A stretch of 40,195 bases of DNA from a virus. Numbering within the stretch: the stretch's first letter is position 1; the number at the start of each line of letters is the position of its first letter. The notes under the pieces are model-generated. The model ran no database searches. It was not told the DNA's origin and worked only from the letters and a program-made list of their open reading frames with translations. This document shows, one piece after another, positions 4,662 through 11,717 of the stretch. The stretch lies in the IMG/VR virus record IMGVR_UViG_3300020215_000041, positions 1 to 40,195 of that record; one strand, 5' to 3'. The position numbers and the translations under genes are program-made.

Positions 4662-5243
4662 ATGGGAAGACAGATGGACCTAAGAAGCGAAGTCGAGGAA
4701 CAGCTTGTGGAAGCTACCGCCTCGCTCCTGAAATCGTTGGAAACCAAGGATCTAAGACCCGTGGCAAAGGCCGTCCAAACGCTGAAGTTCGCCCAGATGG
4801 TGAACCAGGGCAAAGCCAGGGATCGCCGGAAGGCCGCGGCGATCTGGGATGGCAAGGAACGCCGGGCGGCTCTATTGATCGAGGCTCTTTTGGCCGGGGT
4901 GCTGCTATTTGTGGCCGTCCCCGTCTCCGCGGCCGAAGGCTTTGCCACCTATTACACGACCGCCTCATGCAAGGCCGAGGGCACAAGCGGGATTTGGACC
5001 GCCTCCAAGGAACGCTTCAATGAAAAGGCGCTGACGTGCGCCCTTCGTAGACATGACTTCGGCAAAGAATACCTCGTCTACTCCCCTGACACCAATAGAT
5101 CGATTGTCGTTAAGCACAACGATTTTGGGCCTAGCGAGGTGAGCTATTACCAACACGGGAACATCATCGACCTCACACCTGCCGCCATGAAGGCTCTTGG
5201 AATCAAAGGCCGGGGGCGGGTATTCGTGCAGGAGGTCAAATGA
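4662..5243 (+). CDS. RlpA-like cell-wall protein with N-terminal cytosolic helix and signal anchor (193 aa)
   Basis: Residues 1-68 are charged and helical. Residues 69-90 are a hydrophobic segment ending PVSAA, compatible with a signal anchor or late-cleaved signal. Residues 92-193 form an RlpA-type double-psi beta-barrel: GFATYYTT at the start, then KHNDFGP with D154, and HGNIIDLTPAAMKALGI with D170, which match the conserved RlpA aspartate motifs. RlpA of Pseudomonas is a septal lytic transglycosylase acting on stem-less glycan. Start follows AGGGGGAA. No other endolysin is recognised in the genome, so this may be the lysis enzyme, but it lies with early genes. It could instead act in entry or host-wall remodelling. 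Confidence 0.8.
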   Translation: MGRQMDLRSEVEEQLVEATASLLKSLETKDLRPVAKAVQTLKFAQMVNQGKARDRRKAAAIWDGKERRAALLIEALLAGVLLFVAVPVSAAEGFATYYTTASCKAEGTSGIWTASKERFNEKALTCALRRHDFGKEYLVYSPDTNRSIVVKHNDFGPSEVSYYQHGNIIDLTPAAMKALGIKGRGRVFVQEVK

Positions 5244-5377
5244 CCCCTCTCGATTACAGGACGCAAGAAGCTGCCGCCAAATACGAATATGACCGTGGCC
5301 TTATCTCGTTTATCGAAATGAAAAACCGCATTCAAGAGATCCAAGAAAGAGAACAGCTTTCAAGGGAGGCTTGCTAA
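5240..5377 (+). CDS. Small hypothetical protein (45 aa)
   Basis: ATG 5240 overlaps the previous stop (ATGA) behind GGAGG. The product is helical and charged (AAAKYEYDRGLISFIEMKNR, then IQEIQEREQL). No family recognised. It is translationally coupled on both sides. Confidence 0.6.
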   Translation: MTPLDYRTQEAAAKYEYDRGLISFIEMKNRIQEIQEREQLSREAC

Positions 5378-5520
5378 TGACCCTCTCAAAGAAGCGCGTT
5401 CTCAAGCACAAGCCTTGGAAGAAAAATGAGAACTCTCCATGGAGAAAGGGCCTTCTTAAGAATGGCGAAAGGCCGTCAAAGAAAGGGCTTCCGTTCAATA
5501 AGGAGGGTTACAACATATGA
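5377..5520 (+). CDS. Small strongly basic protein (47 aa)
   Basis: Starts at ATG 5377 sharing one base with the previous stop. It is about one-third Lys/Arg (for example KKRVLKHKPWKK) with no acidic cluster. No family recognised; nucleic-acid binding is possible from charge only. Stop overlaps the next ATG. Confidence 0.55.
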   Translation: MTLSKKRVLKHKPWKKNENSPWRKGLLKNGERPSKKGLPFNKEGYNI

Positions 5521-5762
5521 AGAATAACCGCGGTGCTATCGAAATTCTAGGCCTTTTGATCTTTACGACGCTGCAGATCTTGGTGCTCAAAGGCGCCGAG
5601 TATTACGACCTGAACCGGCCCAAGAACATGCTGAAGATCCAGACCGGCGACATCCATACCGCCCGGATGAACTTCGCATCCAAGGACGAGGTCGAAAAGC
5701 TCGAGCGTGAATCAGGCAAGAAGCTGTCCGAAATGGACTTCCTGGATATCAGCGAAAAATGA
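5517..5762 (+). CDS. Small N-terminally anchored membrane protein (81 aa)
   Basis: Start ATG behind AAGGAGGG. A hydrophobic segment (about residues 7-25, AIEILGLLIFTTLQILVLKG) is followed by a charged soluble part with KDEVEKLERESGKKL. No family recognised. It is coupled to neighbours by ATGA overlaps on both sides, in the operon leading to exonuclease and RecT. Confidence 0.65.
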   Translation: MKNNRGAIEILGLLIFTTLQILVLKGAEYYDLNRPKNMLKIQTGDIHTARMNFASKDEVEKLERESGKKLSEMDFLDISEK

Positions 5763-5938
5763 ACATCCCAACCCTGCAAGGAATCGTGGGCAAAATAGAC
5801 ACCCTGCTTGAAGAACGAGGAATCACGCTTCCGGTTTGTGAGCATGGCCCCCTGAACCGCCGAAAGATGAATGGCGGTGGCGAGGTCTGCGATTGTGGCG
5901 AGGAATTTCTACCAGATGGAGACGGCGACAATGACTAA
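5759..5938 (+). CDS. Small cysteine-containing protein (59 aa)
   Basis: ATG 5759 overlaps the previous stop. An N-terminal helix (LQGIVGKIDTLLEERGI) is followed by three cysteines (CEHG and VCDCG) and an acidic tail (PDGDGDND). It may bind a metal. No family recognised. The next start lies within its last codons. Confidence 0.55.
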   Translation: MNIPTLQGIVGKIDTLLEERGITLPVCEHGPLNRRKMNGGGEVCDCGEEFLPDGDGDND

Positions 5939-6809
5939 AACCATCGACCGGACACAATTCCTAGGATCGTCCGAAATGGGCATCCTCTTGGGCCTCGATC
6001 AGTATAGGTCGCCTCTTAAGCTCTGGGCTATCAAGACCGGGCGCCTGACCAATGAGATCACCTCCGAGGCCGCCGAATGGGGTACCCGCCTTGAGGGTGT
6101 CGTGGCTCAGAAGTTCGCCGAAAAGAATGGCTGCAAGCTCATGGCCTATAAAAAGCGGTTCGTCCACCCGGTATATCCATTCATTTCCTGCGAGCTTGAC
6201 CGGATCATCGTTGGAACCGATGAGATCGTCGAGGTCAAGACTTGCCATGACCGGCTTATCAAGAATTGGTCAGGCGAGGATATGCCACAGAATTACTGTG
6301 TGCAGCTAAATACCGCCCTTGGTCTTTCAGGCCGAAAAAAAGGCCACATCGCCCTCTTGGCCGGCGGCCAGAAATACATCGAAAAGCACATGGATTTCGA
6401 CCAAGAGCTATACGACATGGTTATCGAAAAGGCGGTCGCTTTCTGGAATAACCACGTTCTGGCCGACCTCGCGCCAGTCGCCATCGCCATGGATAACGAC
6501 GAGCCGGCCGACACCCTTGACCTTCTTTACCCCGCCTCTAATTCCCAGGCCATCGAGTTTTGCGGGGACGTTGCCAAAGAAATTGATGTTTTAGTCGATG
6601 ACCGTTTAGGGGCCTTGGAATCCATGAGCCACCTAAAGGAAGAACTAAACAAGATCGAGGCCAGGATAAAGCAGCTTATGGGCGAGAACGAGGAAGGGAC
6701 TACCGCCAATAGCCGCATTTCATGGAAGACGGTGAACAGGAAAGAATACACCGTCAAGGCCTCGAGCTATCGACAAATACGGACGACTAAAACAGGAGAA
6801 GCAAAATGA
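5931..6809 (+). CDS. YqaJ-family alkaline exonuclease
   Basis: 292 residues from ATG 5931, which follows GGAGA; an ATG at 5871 is further upstream but would overlap the preceding gene fully. The lambda-exonuclease-like nuclease motifs are present: R7-T-x-F-L-G-SSE start, E55 in WGTRLEGVVA, D90 in CELDRI, and E101-V-K103 in EIVEVKTC, followed by Q125 region (QLNTAL) typical of YqaJ. It should resect double-stranded DNA 5'-3' to give single strands for RecT, whose gene overlaps its stop. Confidence 0.93.
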   Translation: MTKTIDRTQFLGSSEMGILLGLDQYRSPLKLWAIKTGRLTNEITSEAAEWGTRLEGVVAQKFAEKNGCKLMAYKKRFVHPVYPFISCELDRIIVGTDEIVEVKTCHDRLIKNWSGEDMPQNYCVQLNTALGLSGRKKGHIALLAGGQKYIEKHMDFDQELYDMVIEKAVAFWNNHVLADLAPVAIAMDNDEPADTLDLLYPASNSQAIEFCGDVAKEIDVLVDDRLGALESMSHLKEELNKIEARIKQLMGENEEGTTANSRISWKTVNRKEYTVKASSYRQIRTTKTGEAK

Positions 6810-7768
6810 CCACCGCCATCGAAAACACAAAAAAGAGCATCCAGAACGGGTCTCTTACAGGAATCGAGCCCATCGAAAAGCTCTTGAAGAAAGACGAGAT
6901 TAAGAGCCGCTTTTCGGAGGTCTTGGGTCAGAAGGCCGCGGCGTTCATGTCCTCGGTGCTGGCGGCGACCAATATCAACACGCAGCTTAAGGCTTGTGAC
7001 CCCATGACGGTCTTATCGTCTGCCATGGTGGCGGCAACCCTGGATCTTCCTATCAATCAATCCCTGGGTTTTGCCCACCTTGTTCCTTATTCCGGCCGCT
7101 GCCAGTTCCAGATCGGCTGGAAGGGCCTAGTTCAGCTTGCCCACAGAACAGGAAGCTACAAGACCATCACCGTCGCCGAGATCTATGACGGCGAGCTCGT
7201 CGAGTATAACCGCATCACGGAAGAAATCGAGTTCAATACCAACAATAAGAAGTCGGATAAGGTGATCGGCTATTACGCCCGGTTCGTACTTATCAACGGC
7301 TTCGAGAAGTCGCTTTATATGACCCGCGCAGAAGTTGAAGCCCACGGGAAGAAATACTCGAAGTCCTATTCCTCCGGCCAATGGACGAAGGACTTTGACA
7401 GCATGGCCAGGAAAACCCTGATAAAGCTCCTTCTGGGCAAGTGGGGGCCTATGTCCACCGAGCTTCGCCGGGCGATCGTTGCCGATCAATCGGTGTCTAG
7501 CACCATCACGGTCGAGCCTGAGAACGCAACCTTGGACTACCCGGATGGTAATACCGATGAAGAAAAGCCCCAGGAGGGCTCTCAATCCGTCAAAAAGACG
7601 GCCTTGGACATCAAGATCCATGAAGCCAAGGAAAAGGTCGGTAAGGACCGTTATTACGCGATCCTTGGGGATATGGGCCATGAGCATATGACGACCCTCT
7701 CAAACCTCGAAAAAGAGGTGTTTCTGGGCAAGCTGAAGGATGCCATCAAAGAAAGACAGGCAGCTTAA
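6806..7768 (+). CDS. recT: RecT single-strand annealing protein
   Basis: 320 residues. The RecT core is visible at about residues 35-230, with LDLPINQSLGFAHLVPYSGR, CQFQIGWKGLVQLAHRTG and the later DSMARKTLIKLLLGKWGP segment, all typical of the family. A variable C-terminal tail follows (acidic NTDEEKPQEGSQS and a helical end). It anneals complementary strands made by the exonuclease encoded just upstream, with an ATGA overlap. The pair replaces RecA-dependent recombination during phage replication. Confidence 0.95.
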   Translation: MTTAIENTKKSIQNGSLTGIEPIEKLLKKDEIKSRFSEVLGQKAAAFMSSVLAATNINTQLKACDPMTVLSSAMVAATLDLPINQSLGFAHLVPYSGRCQFQIGWKGLVQLAHRTGSYKTITVAEIYDGELVEYNRITEEIEFNTNNKKSDKVIGYYARFVLINGFEKSLYMTRAEVEAHGKKYSKSYSSGQWTKDFDSMARKTLIKLLLGKWGPMSTELRRAIVADQSVSSTITVEPENATLDYPDGNTDEEKPQEGSQSVKKTALDIKIHEAKEKVGKDRYYAILGDMGHEHMTTLSNLEKEVFLGKLKDAIKERQAA

Positions 7769-7798
7769 TAGCTCTTTAAATTTGTTGTGATTAGTAAT

Positions 7799-7898
7799 GT
7801 CTTCAAAGCCAAGCGCGGCAATGAAGACAGAAGACCTACGGCGAGCGAATTACCTTTTCGGGGTCGGTTCTGCGAAGACCCGTAGGCAAAATTTTTTT
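7799..7898 (+). ncRNA. Structured intergenic element ending in a T-run
   Basis: Between recT and the initiator gene lies a perfect 7-bp inverted repeat GTCTTCA/TGAAGAC (7799-7805 with 7822-7828) enclosing GCC/GGC. A second fold follows: CCTACGG/CCGTAGG (7835-7841 with 7880-7886) around GGGTC/GACCC (7861-7865 with 7877-7881); the two stems compete for one or two bases. CAAAATTTTTTT follows. It may be a terminator or attenuator, an antitermination RNA, or a small RNA. No family recognised. Confidence 0.5.
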
Positions 7899-7949
7899 GG
7901 TCAAAGTTTTTAAAAAAATGGTTAAAGAAAAATTAATCGAAAGGTCCAA

Positions 7950-8396
7950 GTGGCAAAGCGTTTCACAGATACGGAGAAATGGGGCGATCCTTGGTTTAGG
8001 AATCTTCTTCGTGAGTATCAAATCTTTTGGATCTATTTGTTAGATCAATGTGATGCTGCGGGTGTCTGGAAGGTTGATTTTGAGCAAGCGGAATTTTTCT
8101 TAAAACAGAATTTAAATGACAAAGAGCTAATCACCGTTTTTAAAGATCGGATCATTATTTTTGACGAAGGAAATCGTTGGTTTATCCCAAAGTTCATTAC
8201 CTTCCAATACGGTCATTTAGACGCTAATTGTCGTCCTCATAAGTCTGTTCTAAATCTTTTGTCTACTTACAAACTTGAAAGGTATTTAAAGGGTATGGAT
8301 ACCCTTAAAGACAAAGACAAGACAAAGACTATACAAGACAAGACAAAGACAACAGGGCACTTTTCGGGATGTGTTTGTGCGAGGTGCCGCAAATGA
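7950..8396 (+). CDS. DnaD-like phage replication initiator, N-terminal type (148 aa)
   Basis: GTG start behind AAGG. The sequence begins MAKRFTDTEKWGDPWFRNL and continues IFWIYLLDQCDAAGVWKVDF, the pattern of the winged-helix N-domain of phage replisome organisers. The usual C-terminal DnaD-like helicase-loader domain is missing; the protein ends in a Lys/Thr/Asp-rich repeat and a CVCARC motif. The gene is clearly richer in A+T than its neighbours, which suggests separate acquisition. Iteron-like repeats lie inside its 3' part (8316-8350), as lambda O carries its origin. Likely binds the phage origin. Confidence 0.8.
   Translation: MAKRFTDTEKWGDPWFRNLLREYQIFWIYLLDQCDAAGVWKVDFEQAEFFLKQNLNDKELITVFKDRIIIFDEGNRWFIPKFITFQYGHLDANCRPHKSVLNLLSTYKLERYLKGMDTLKDKDKTKTIQDKTKTTGHFSGCVCARCRK
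8291..8350 (+). repeat. Iteron-like repeats inside the initiator gene, candidate replication origin
   Basis: GACAAGACAAAGAC occurs at 8316-8329 and 8337-8350, 21 bp apart start to start, or about two helix turns. A perfect inverted repeat GGGTATGGATACCC (8291-8304) lies just before. Placement in the 3' part of the initiator gene mirrors lambda. The repeat could instead only reflect the Lys/Thr/Asp repeat it encodes. Confidence 0.45.
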
Positions 8397-8452
8397 TGGC
8401 GCGTTGCCGGTGGTGCGATCAACAACCGAAGAATTGTAGGTGTTCAAAATGA
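8393..8452 (+). CDS. Possible 19-aa cysteine-rich peptide
   Basis: A short ORF between two overlapping genes encodes MMARCRWCDQQPKNCRCSK, with two CxxC/CxC pairs. It is coupled by ATGA to the initiator gene, and its stop overlaps the next ATG. The exact interlocking argues for translation. It is too short to classify. Confidence 0.35.
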   Translation: MMARCRWCDQQPKNCRCSK

Positions 8453-8691
8453 TCCACGGCATGTCGAACCGAGAATTTGTCCTATCCATTCTCCGTGATG
8501 GGAAGCCTCATTTTTCCAGGGAGTTTGTAAGATCTGCCGATGGAGAAGATCTCCTTCTCGATTACCGCAAAAGGATCTCCGAGCTTCGGGAAGAAAAGCA
8601 CGGCGGTTACGACATAAGACCCGTGACGATTAATGGTCGCCCGGGTTATCAGCTTTTCTACAAGACAGACTTATTTGGACACGCGGCATGA
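8449..8691 (+). CDS. Winged-helix-type small protein (80 aa)
   Basis: The preferred start is ATG 8449, six bases after TAGG; GTG 8440 in the same frame is possible. Its sequence NREFVLSILRDGKPHFSREF reads as the first helices of a winged-helix domain used by phages to regulate or replicate DNA, followed by RKRISELREE and a beta-wing (GYDIRPVTINGRPGYQLFY). No cofactor motif. It lies between the initiator and NinG, so a DNA-binding role in replication is inferred. Confidence 0.6.
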   Translation: MIHGMSNREFVLSILRDGKPHFSREFVRSADGEDLLLDYRKRISELREEKHGGYDIRPVTINGRPGYQLFYKTDLFGHAA

Positions 8692-9074
8692 CCTGGGGAG
8701 CGATTAAACGCAACCTCACCGACAAGCTTTTCTCGGACTATATCCGAATCAAAGCCAAGTGGATTTGCGAGCTTTGCAAGCGTGATTTTTCCACACGCCA
8801 ATCTAAATTCGATTGCTCCCATTTTTACACCCGCGGAAACAAAGCTGTTCGCTTTGCCGAAGAAAACTGCTCCGCACTTTGCCGCGGATGCCATGACTAT
8901 TTCGGAAAGAACCCAAAAGAACACACTCTCTGGATGGAAAGAAAGCTTGGGATGGAAGGTTTTGCAAAGCTTACGATTCGAGCCCACCAAACGAAACCCT
9001 CCTGGGAGATCAAATTTGACGAACAGACGATGAGGGTTTGGCTTAAACAACAACTGGCGAGGATGGGGGCATGA
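8688..9074 (+). CDS. ninG: NinG/Rap-like recombination nuclease
   Basis: 128 residues, with a zinc-binding arrangement of C27-x2-C30, C43-S-H45, then C65-x2-C68-H69 in LCRGCHDYFG, which resembles lambda NinG (Rap) and related HNH-like proteins. Lambda Rap is a Holliday-junction and D-loop endonuclease in the Red pathway, in keeping with the exonuclease/RecT pair here. It overlaps the preceding gene (ATGA), and its own stop overlaps the first glycan gene, so the glycan operon is directly joined to the replication genes. A general HNH endonuclease is the alternative. Confidence 0.82.
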   Translation: MTWGAIKRNLTDKLFSDYIRIKAKWICELCKRDFSTRQSKFDCSHFYTRGNKAVRFAEENCSALCRGCHDYFGKNPKEHTLWMERKLGMEGFAKLTIRAHQTKPSWEIKFDEQTMRVWLKQQLARMGA

Positions 9075-9475
9075 CCCAAATAGCGATCGGCGAAGAAGTA
9101 TATGCCATAAAAGCCTCCGCAGAACATGTGAAAGAGGAGTCGGAATGGTTCGGAAGTCAGATTGAATCTCTCCAAGCTTCCCGCATGAAATATCCGGTTG
9201 GCAAGGAGTTCAAGGTCCACCATCACATTCTCAATCCTCGGACCATCAAAAGAACCCAGGAAGCTTTTATCGTCATAAAAGGCAGGGTCGCCGTGGATAT
9301 CTACGACATGAAGGGTGCCATCATCGGAAGTTTAGAAGCGGGTCCAGGTGAAGCGATCTTTGTCTACCGGGGCGGCCACGGCATACGGGTCCTTGAGGAC
9401 TTTATCGGGTACGAGATCAAAGCCGGCAGCTATTCATACGTTTCAGAAGACAAGGTCTTTCTCGAAGATGTATGA
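9071..9475 (+). CDS. Cupin protein of sugar-modification type (134 aa)
   Basis: A one-domain cupin: the metal-site signature KVHHHILNPRTIKRTQEAFIVIKG (in short, HHH then E) is followed by RVAVDIYD and, later, EAIFVYRGGHGIRVLEDF, which gives a second His. This layout matches WxcM/WbuC-like cupins that sit next to DegT aminotransferases in glycan clusters, where members isomerise keto-sugars bound to nucleotide. It is the first gene of the glycan block and overlaps both neighbours. The substrate cannot be read from sequence. Confidence 0.75.
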   Translation: MTQIAIGEEVYAIKASAEHVKEESEWFGSQIESLQASRMKYPVGKEFKVHHHILNPRTIKRTQEAFIVIKGRVAVDIYDMKGAIIGSLEAGPGEAIFVYRGGHGIRVLEDFIGYEIKAGSYSYVSEDKVFLEDV

Positions 9476-10055
9476 ACGAAACGATGTGATCAGGCAGTTT
9501 GAAAAGACCATCGCCGAGCATTGCGGTGCGCCTTATGGCGTTGCCGTTGAAAGCTGCACCGCAGCCCTTCTTCTGTGTTGCATTTATCTCAAGGTCAAAG
9601 AGGTAACGATTCCCAAAAAAACTTATTATAGCGTCCCTTTCAGCATCCTTCATGCCGGAGGCACGGTCAATTTTGAAAGCTTGAAATGGCGCGGGGCGTA
9701 CCAACTAAAGCCTTATCCGATCATCGACAGCGCCATGAGATTTAAAAAAGCCATGTTCGAGCCGGGCAAATTAATGTGCCTATCGTTCCATTATGCAAAG
9801 CATATCCCAATCGGCCGGGGCGGGATGATCCTAACCGACAACAAGAAAGCCGCCGAATGGTTCCGCGTCATGCGTAACGATGGCCGGCGAGAAGTACCGA
9901 AGGAAATGGACAAAGTAAGGCTTGCCGGCTGGAACTTTTACATGAATCCCGAACAAGCGGCGAGAGGTTTGTCTTTGTACTATTGGCGCATTTTCAATCA
10001 AAAGGATCCTCAAGACCTTCCCATGACCCACGGAGATATTTCAAGTGTTCTCTAG
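9468..10055 (+). CDS. Compact DegT/DnrJ/EryC1-type PLP aminotransferase (195 aa)
   Basis: From ATG 9468 the fold of the DegT large domain can be followed: GVAVESCTAALLL (phosphate site), VTIPKKTYY, PIIDSAMRF (aspartate for the PLP ring) and SFHYAKHIPIGRGGMI with the Schiff-base lysine. Usual DegT enzymes have about 370 residues. Here the loop before the aspartate is shortened and the C-terminal domain is mostly missing, ending after MNPEQAARGLSLYYWRIF. The product should transfer an amino group to a keto-sugar nucleotide, fitting the cupin upstream, if the short form is active. Confidence 0.8.
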   Translation: MYERNDVIRQFEKTIAEHCGAPYGVAVESCTAALLLCCIYLKVKEVTIPKKTYYSVPFSILHAGGTVNFESLKWRGAYQLKPYPIIDSAMRFKKAMFEPGKLMCLSFHYAKHIPIGRGGMILTDNKKAAEWFRVMRNDGRREVPKEMDKVRLAGWNFYMNPEQAARGLSLYYWRIFNQKDPQDLPMTHGDISSVL

Positions 10056-10692
10056 AAACTACGCCGAATTTTACGATTTGTTCAATTCGGACAAGCCTTA
10101 CAAAAAAGAAGTGGCCTTTGTCTACCGTTGGGCGGGGCGGCCTCATTCGATATTCGATATTGGCTGCGGGACAGGGAACTACTGGAGGCACTTTCCAAAA
10201 TCGACCCATATTGTCGGCATCGACAGGTCGCAAGCGATGGTCGACAACGGCTATAGGATCATCCATGCCGACGCCATGACGTTTAAAACCAATGTCCGGT
10301 TCGACTGTGCGACGGCCCTATTTGATGTCCTGAACTACATGCCGCGGAATGACTGGTGGGCCAATATCCCGGTGAAGAAGGGCGGGTATTTCATCTTCGA
10401 TATTTGGGACAAAAAAAAAGTTATGCGCGACGGTTTCAAGGAAACATTCAAGAACATCGGCCGGTATTGCCGGAAGATCACGCCTGTCCGGTGGAAGGAA
10501 AACGCCATTGATCTTAAGGTCGAGGTTATCTACATCGGCGACGATCATCACGAAACCGCCGCGAGCGAGATTCATACGATGTATCTCTATGGACAGAAGG
10601 ACATCAAGAAATTTTGCGGTAAGGAATTTGAGATCGTCGATGTGAAGCCCACTAGCCGTTGGCAGACTTGGTATAAATGCAAAAAAAAATAG
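10045..10692 (+). CDS. Class I SAM-dependent methyltransferase (215 aa)
   Basis: GTG start overlapping the aminotransferase end. The SAM-binding motif is FDIGCGTGNY (residues 37-46), followed by VVGID-like IVGIDRSQAMVDN (acidic ribose contact) and HADAMTF, then FDCATALFDVLNYM. This is the core of small-molecule and sugar methyltransferases. In a glycan operon it probably O- or N-methylates a sugar. It ends in a lysine run with A9 TAG, which overlaps the next start. Confidence 0.85.
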   Translation: MFSRNYAEFYDLFNSDKPYKKEVAFVYRWAGRPHSIFDIGCGTGNYWRHFPKSTHIVGIDRSQAMVDNGYRIIHADAMTFKTNVRFDCATALFDVLNYMPRNDWWANIPVKKGGYFIFDIWDKKKVMRDGFKETFKNIGRYCRKITPVRWKENAIDLKVEVIYIGDDHHETAASEIHTMYLYGQKDIKKFCGKEFEIVDVKPTSRWQTWYKCKKK

Positions 10693-11717
10693 CACTCCTT
10701 CACCGCTACCCGGCCGATCAAATTAAATCCACCAATGCAGCGTTTCCGTATCTTGTTCAAAATCGATTCAGGGAGCCATTAGATTATCGCCCAGGGGCAG
10801 TAAATTATTATGGCCCAGGCATGGACGTTTTAACCTTCAAATCCTTCGACCGCCTTTCCAAGTGGAAAAAGTTTTGGAAAAGCCTGGCCTGGATCTTCTA
10901 TGCGCCTTACCTTGTCGCGGGAAAAGGCTATGACGTGATTTATTGCGACGATTCATACCCTTTTTATGGGGCAATCGTCAAAGCCGTATGCCCGAGGGCG
11001 AAGGTTGTTTTAAGAATCGGCGACCTTCACCTCATGTATTACTATTCCGGCCTCGTATACAAGGTGCTGCACTTCCTTGAGCGTATCGCCTGGCTCATGG
11101 CCGACGAGATAATCGTTATATCTGAGGCGATGGCCGAATATTTTCATGCCGAAATTGGTCGCCGGCCGAAGGTCGTTTTAGACCCGGTCGATCCGGCAGA
11201 CTTCCCGCCGATCCGGTCCTATCCCACCGAAACGATCATGTTTCACGGAACGCTTACCAAAAATAAGAACGTCGACATCATGCTCGAGGCCGCAAAATGG
11301 CTGCCGTATTACGACTTTGTAATTCTTGGCGACGGACCGGATTATGCAAGGCTCAAGAAAATCGCCACGAAAAACGTTCATTTCCAAGGATGGGTGCCGT
11401 TCAAGGATATCTACCAACATATCGCCTCATGCTCGATCGGGGTCGCTTTAAGAAGCGATAACCCGGGTAATGAGTATGTCGTCACCTCGCCCTTCATCCA
11501 GTACGGGATCATGGGAAAGCCCTGCCTTGTCACCCGCCGGAAGGTCTTTGGCGACTATAAATGGCAGTTCTCCAACGTCGCCGAAATGGTGGAGAAGATA
11601 CATATCCTCATGGTCCGGCCCGAGGAAGGAAAGAAACTCAAAGAGCATGTCTTGAAAAACCACGATGCTAAAAAGATCGCCGAGGAGATATGGACGATCC
11701 TATCGTCACTATCGTAA
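10677..11717 (+). CDS. GT4-type glycosyltransferase (346 aa)
   Basis: A GT-B glycosyltransferase. The N-terminal acceptor domain has VLRIGDLHL and ADEIIVISEAMAEY; the C-terminal domain has TIMFHGTLTKNKNVDIMLEAA, FVILGDGPDYARLKKIA and VHFQGWVPFKDIYQHIASC, typical of GT family 4. In the final motif, RSDNPGNEYVVTSPFIQYG, the glutamate takes the place of the usual nucleotide-sugar contact. It should transfer a sugar at the cytoplasmic face. It overlaps the methyltransferase by 16 bases and the next gene by 28. Confidence 0.88.
   Translation: MQKKIALLHRYPADQIKSTNAAFPYLVQNRFREPLDYRPGAVNYYGPGMDVLTFKSFDRLSKWKKFWKSLAWIFYAPYLVAGKGYDVIYCDDSYPFYGAIVKAVCPRAKVVLRIGDLHLMYYYSGLVYKVLHFLERIAWLMADEIIVISEAMAEYFHAEIGRRPKVVLDPVDPADFPPIRSYPTETIMFHGTLTKNKNVDIMLEAAKWLPYYDFVILGDGPDYARLKKIATKNVHFQGWVPFKDIYQHIASCSIGVALRSDNPGNEYVVTSPFIQYGIMGKPCLVTRRKVFGDYKWQFSNVAEMVEKIHILMVRPEEGKKLKEHVLKNHDAKKIAEEIWTILSSLS

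Noticed and set aside
7127-7687. 186-aa minus-strand ORF opposite recT
   Set aside because: A shadow of the recT codon pattern; RecT is unambiguous on the plus strand and the minus product resembles nothing.
8281-8350. CRISPR-like array
   Set aside because: Only two copies of a short repeat within a coding region, with no spacers of regular length; fits iterons or a peptide repeat.
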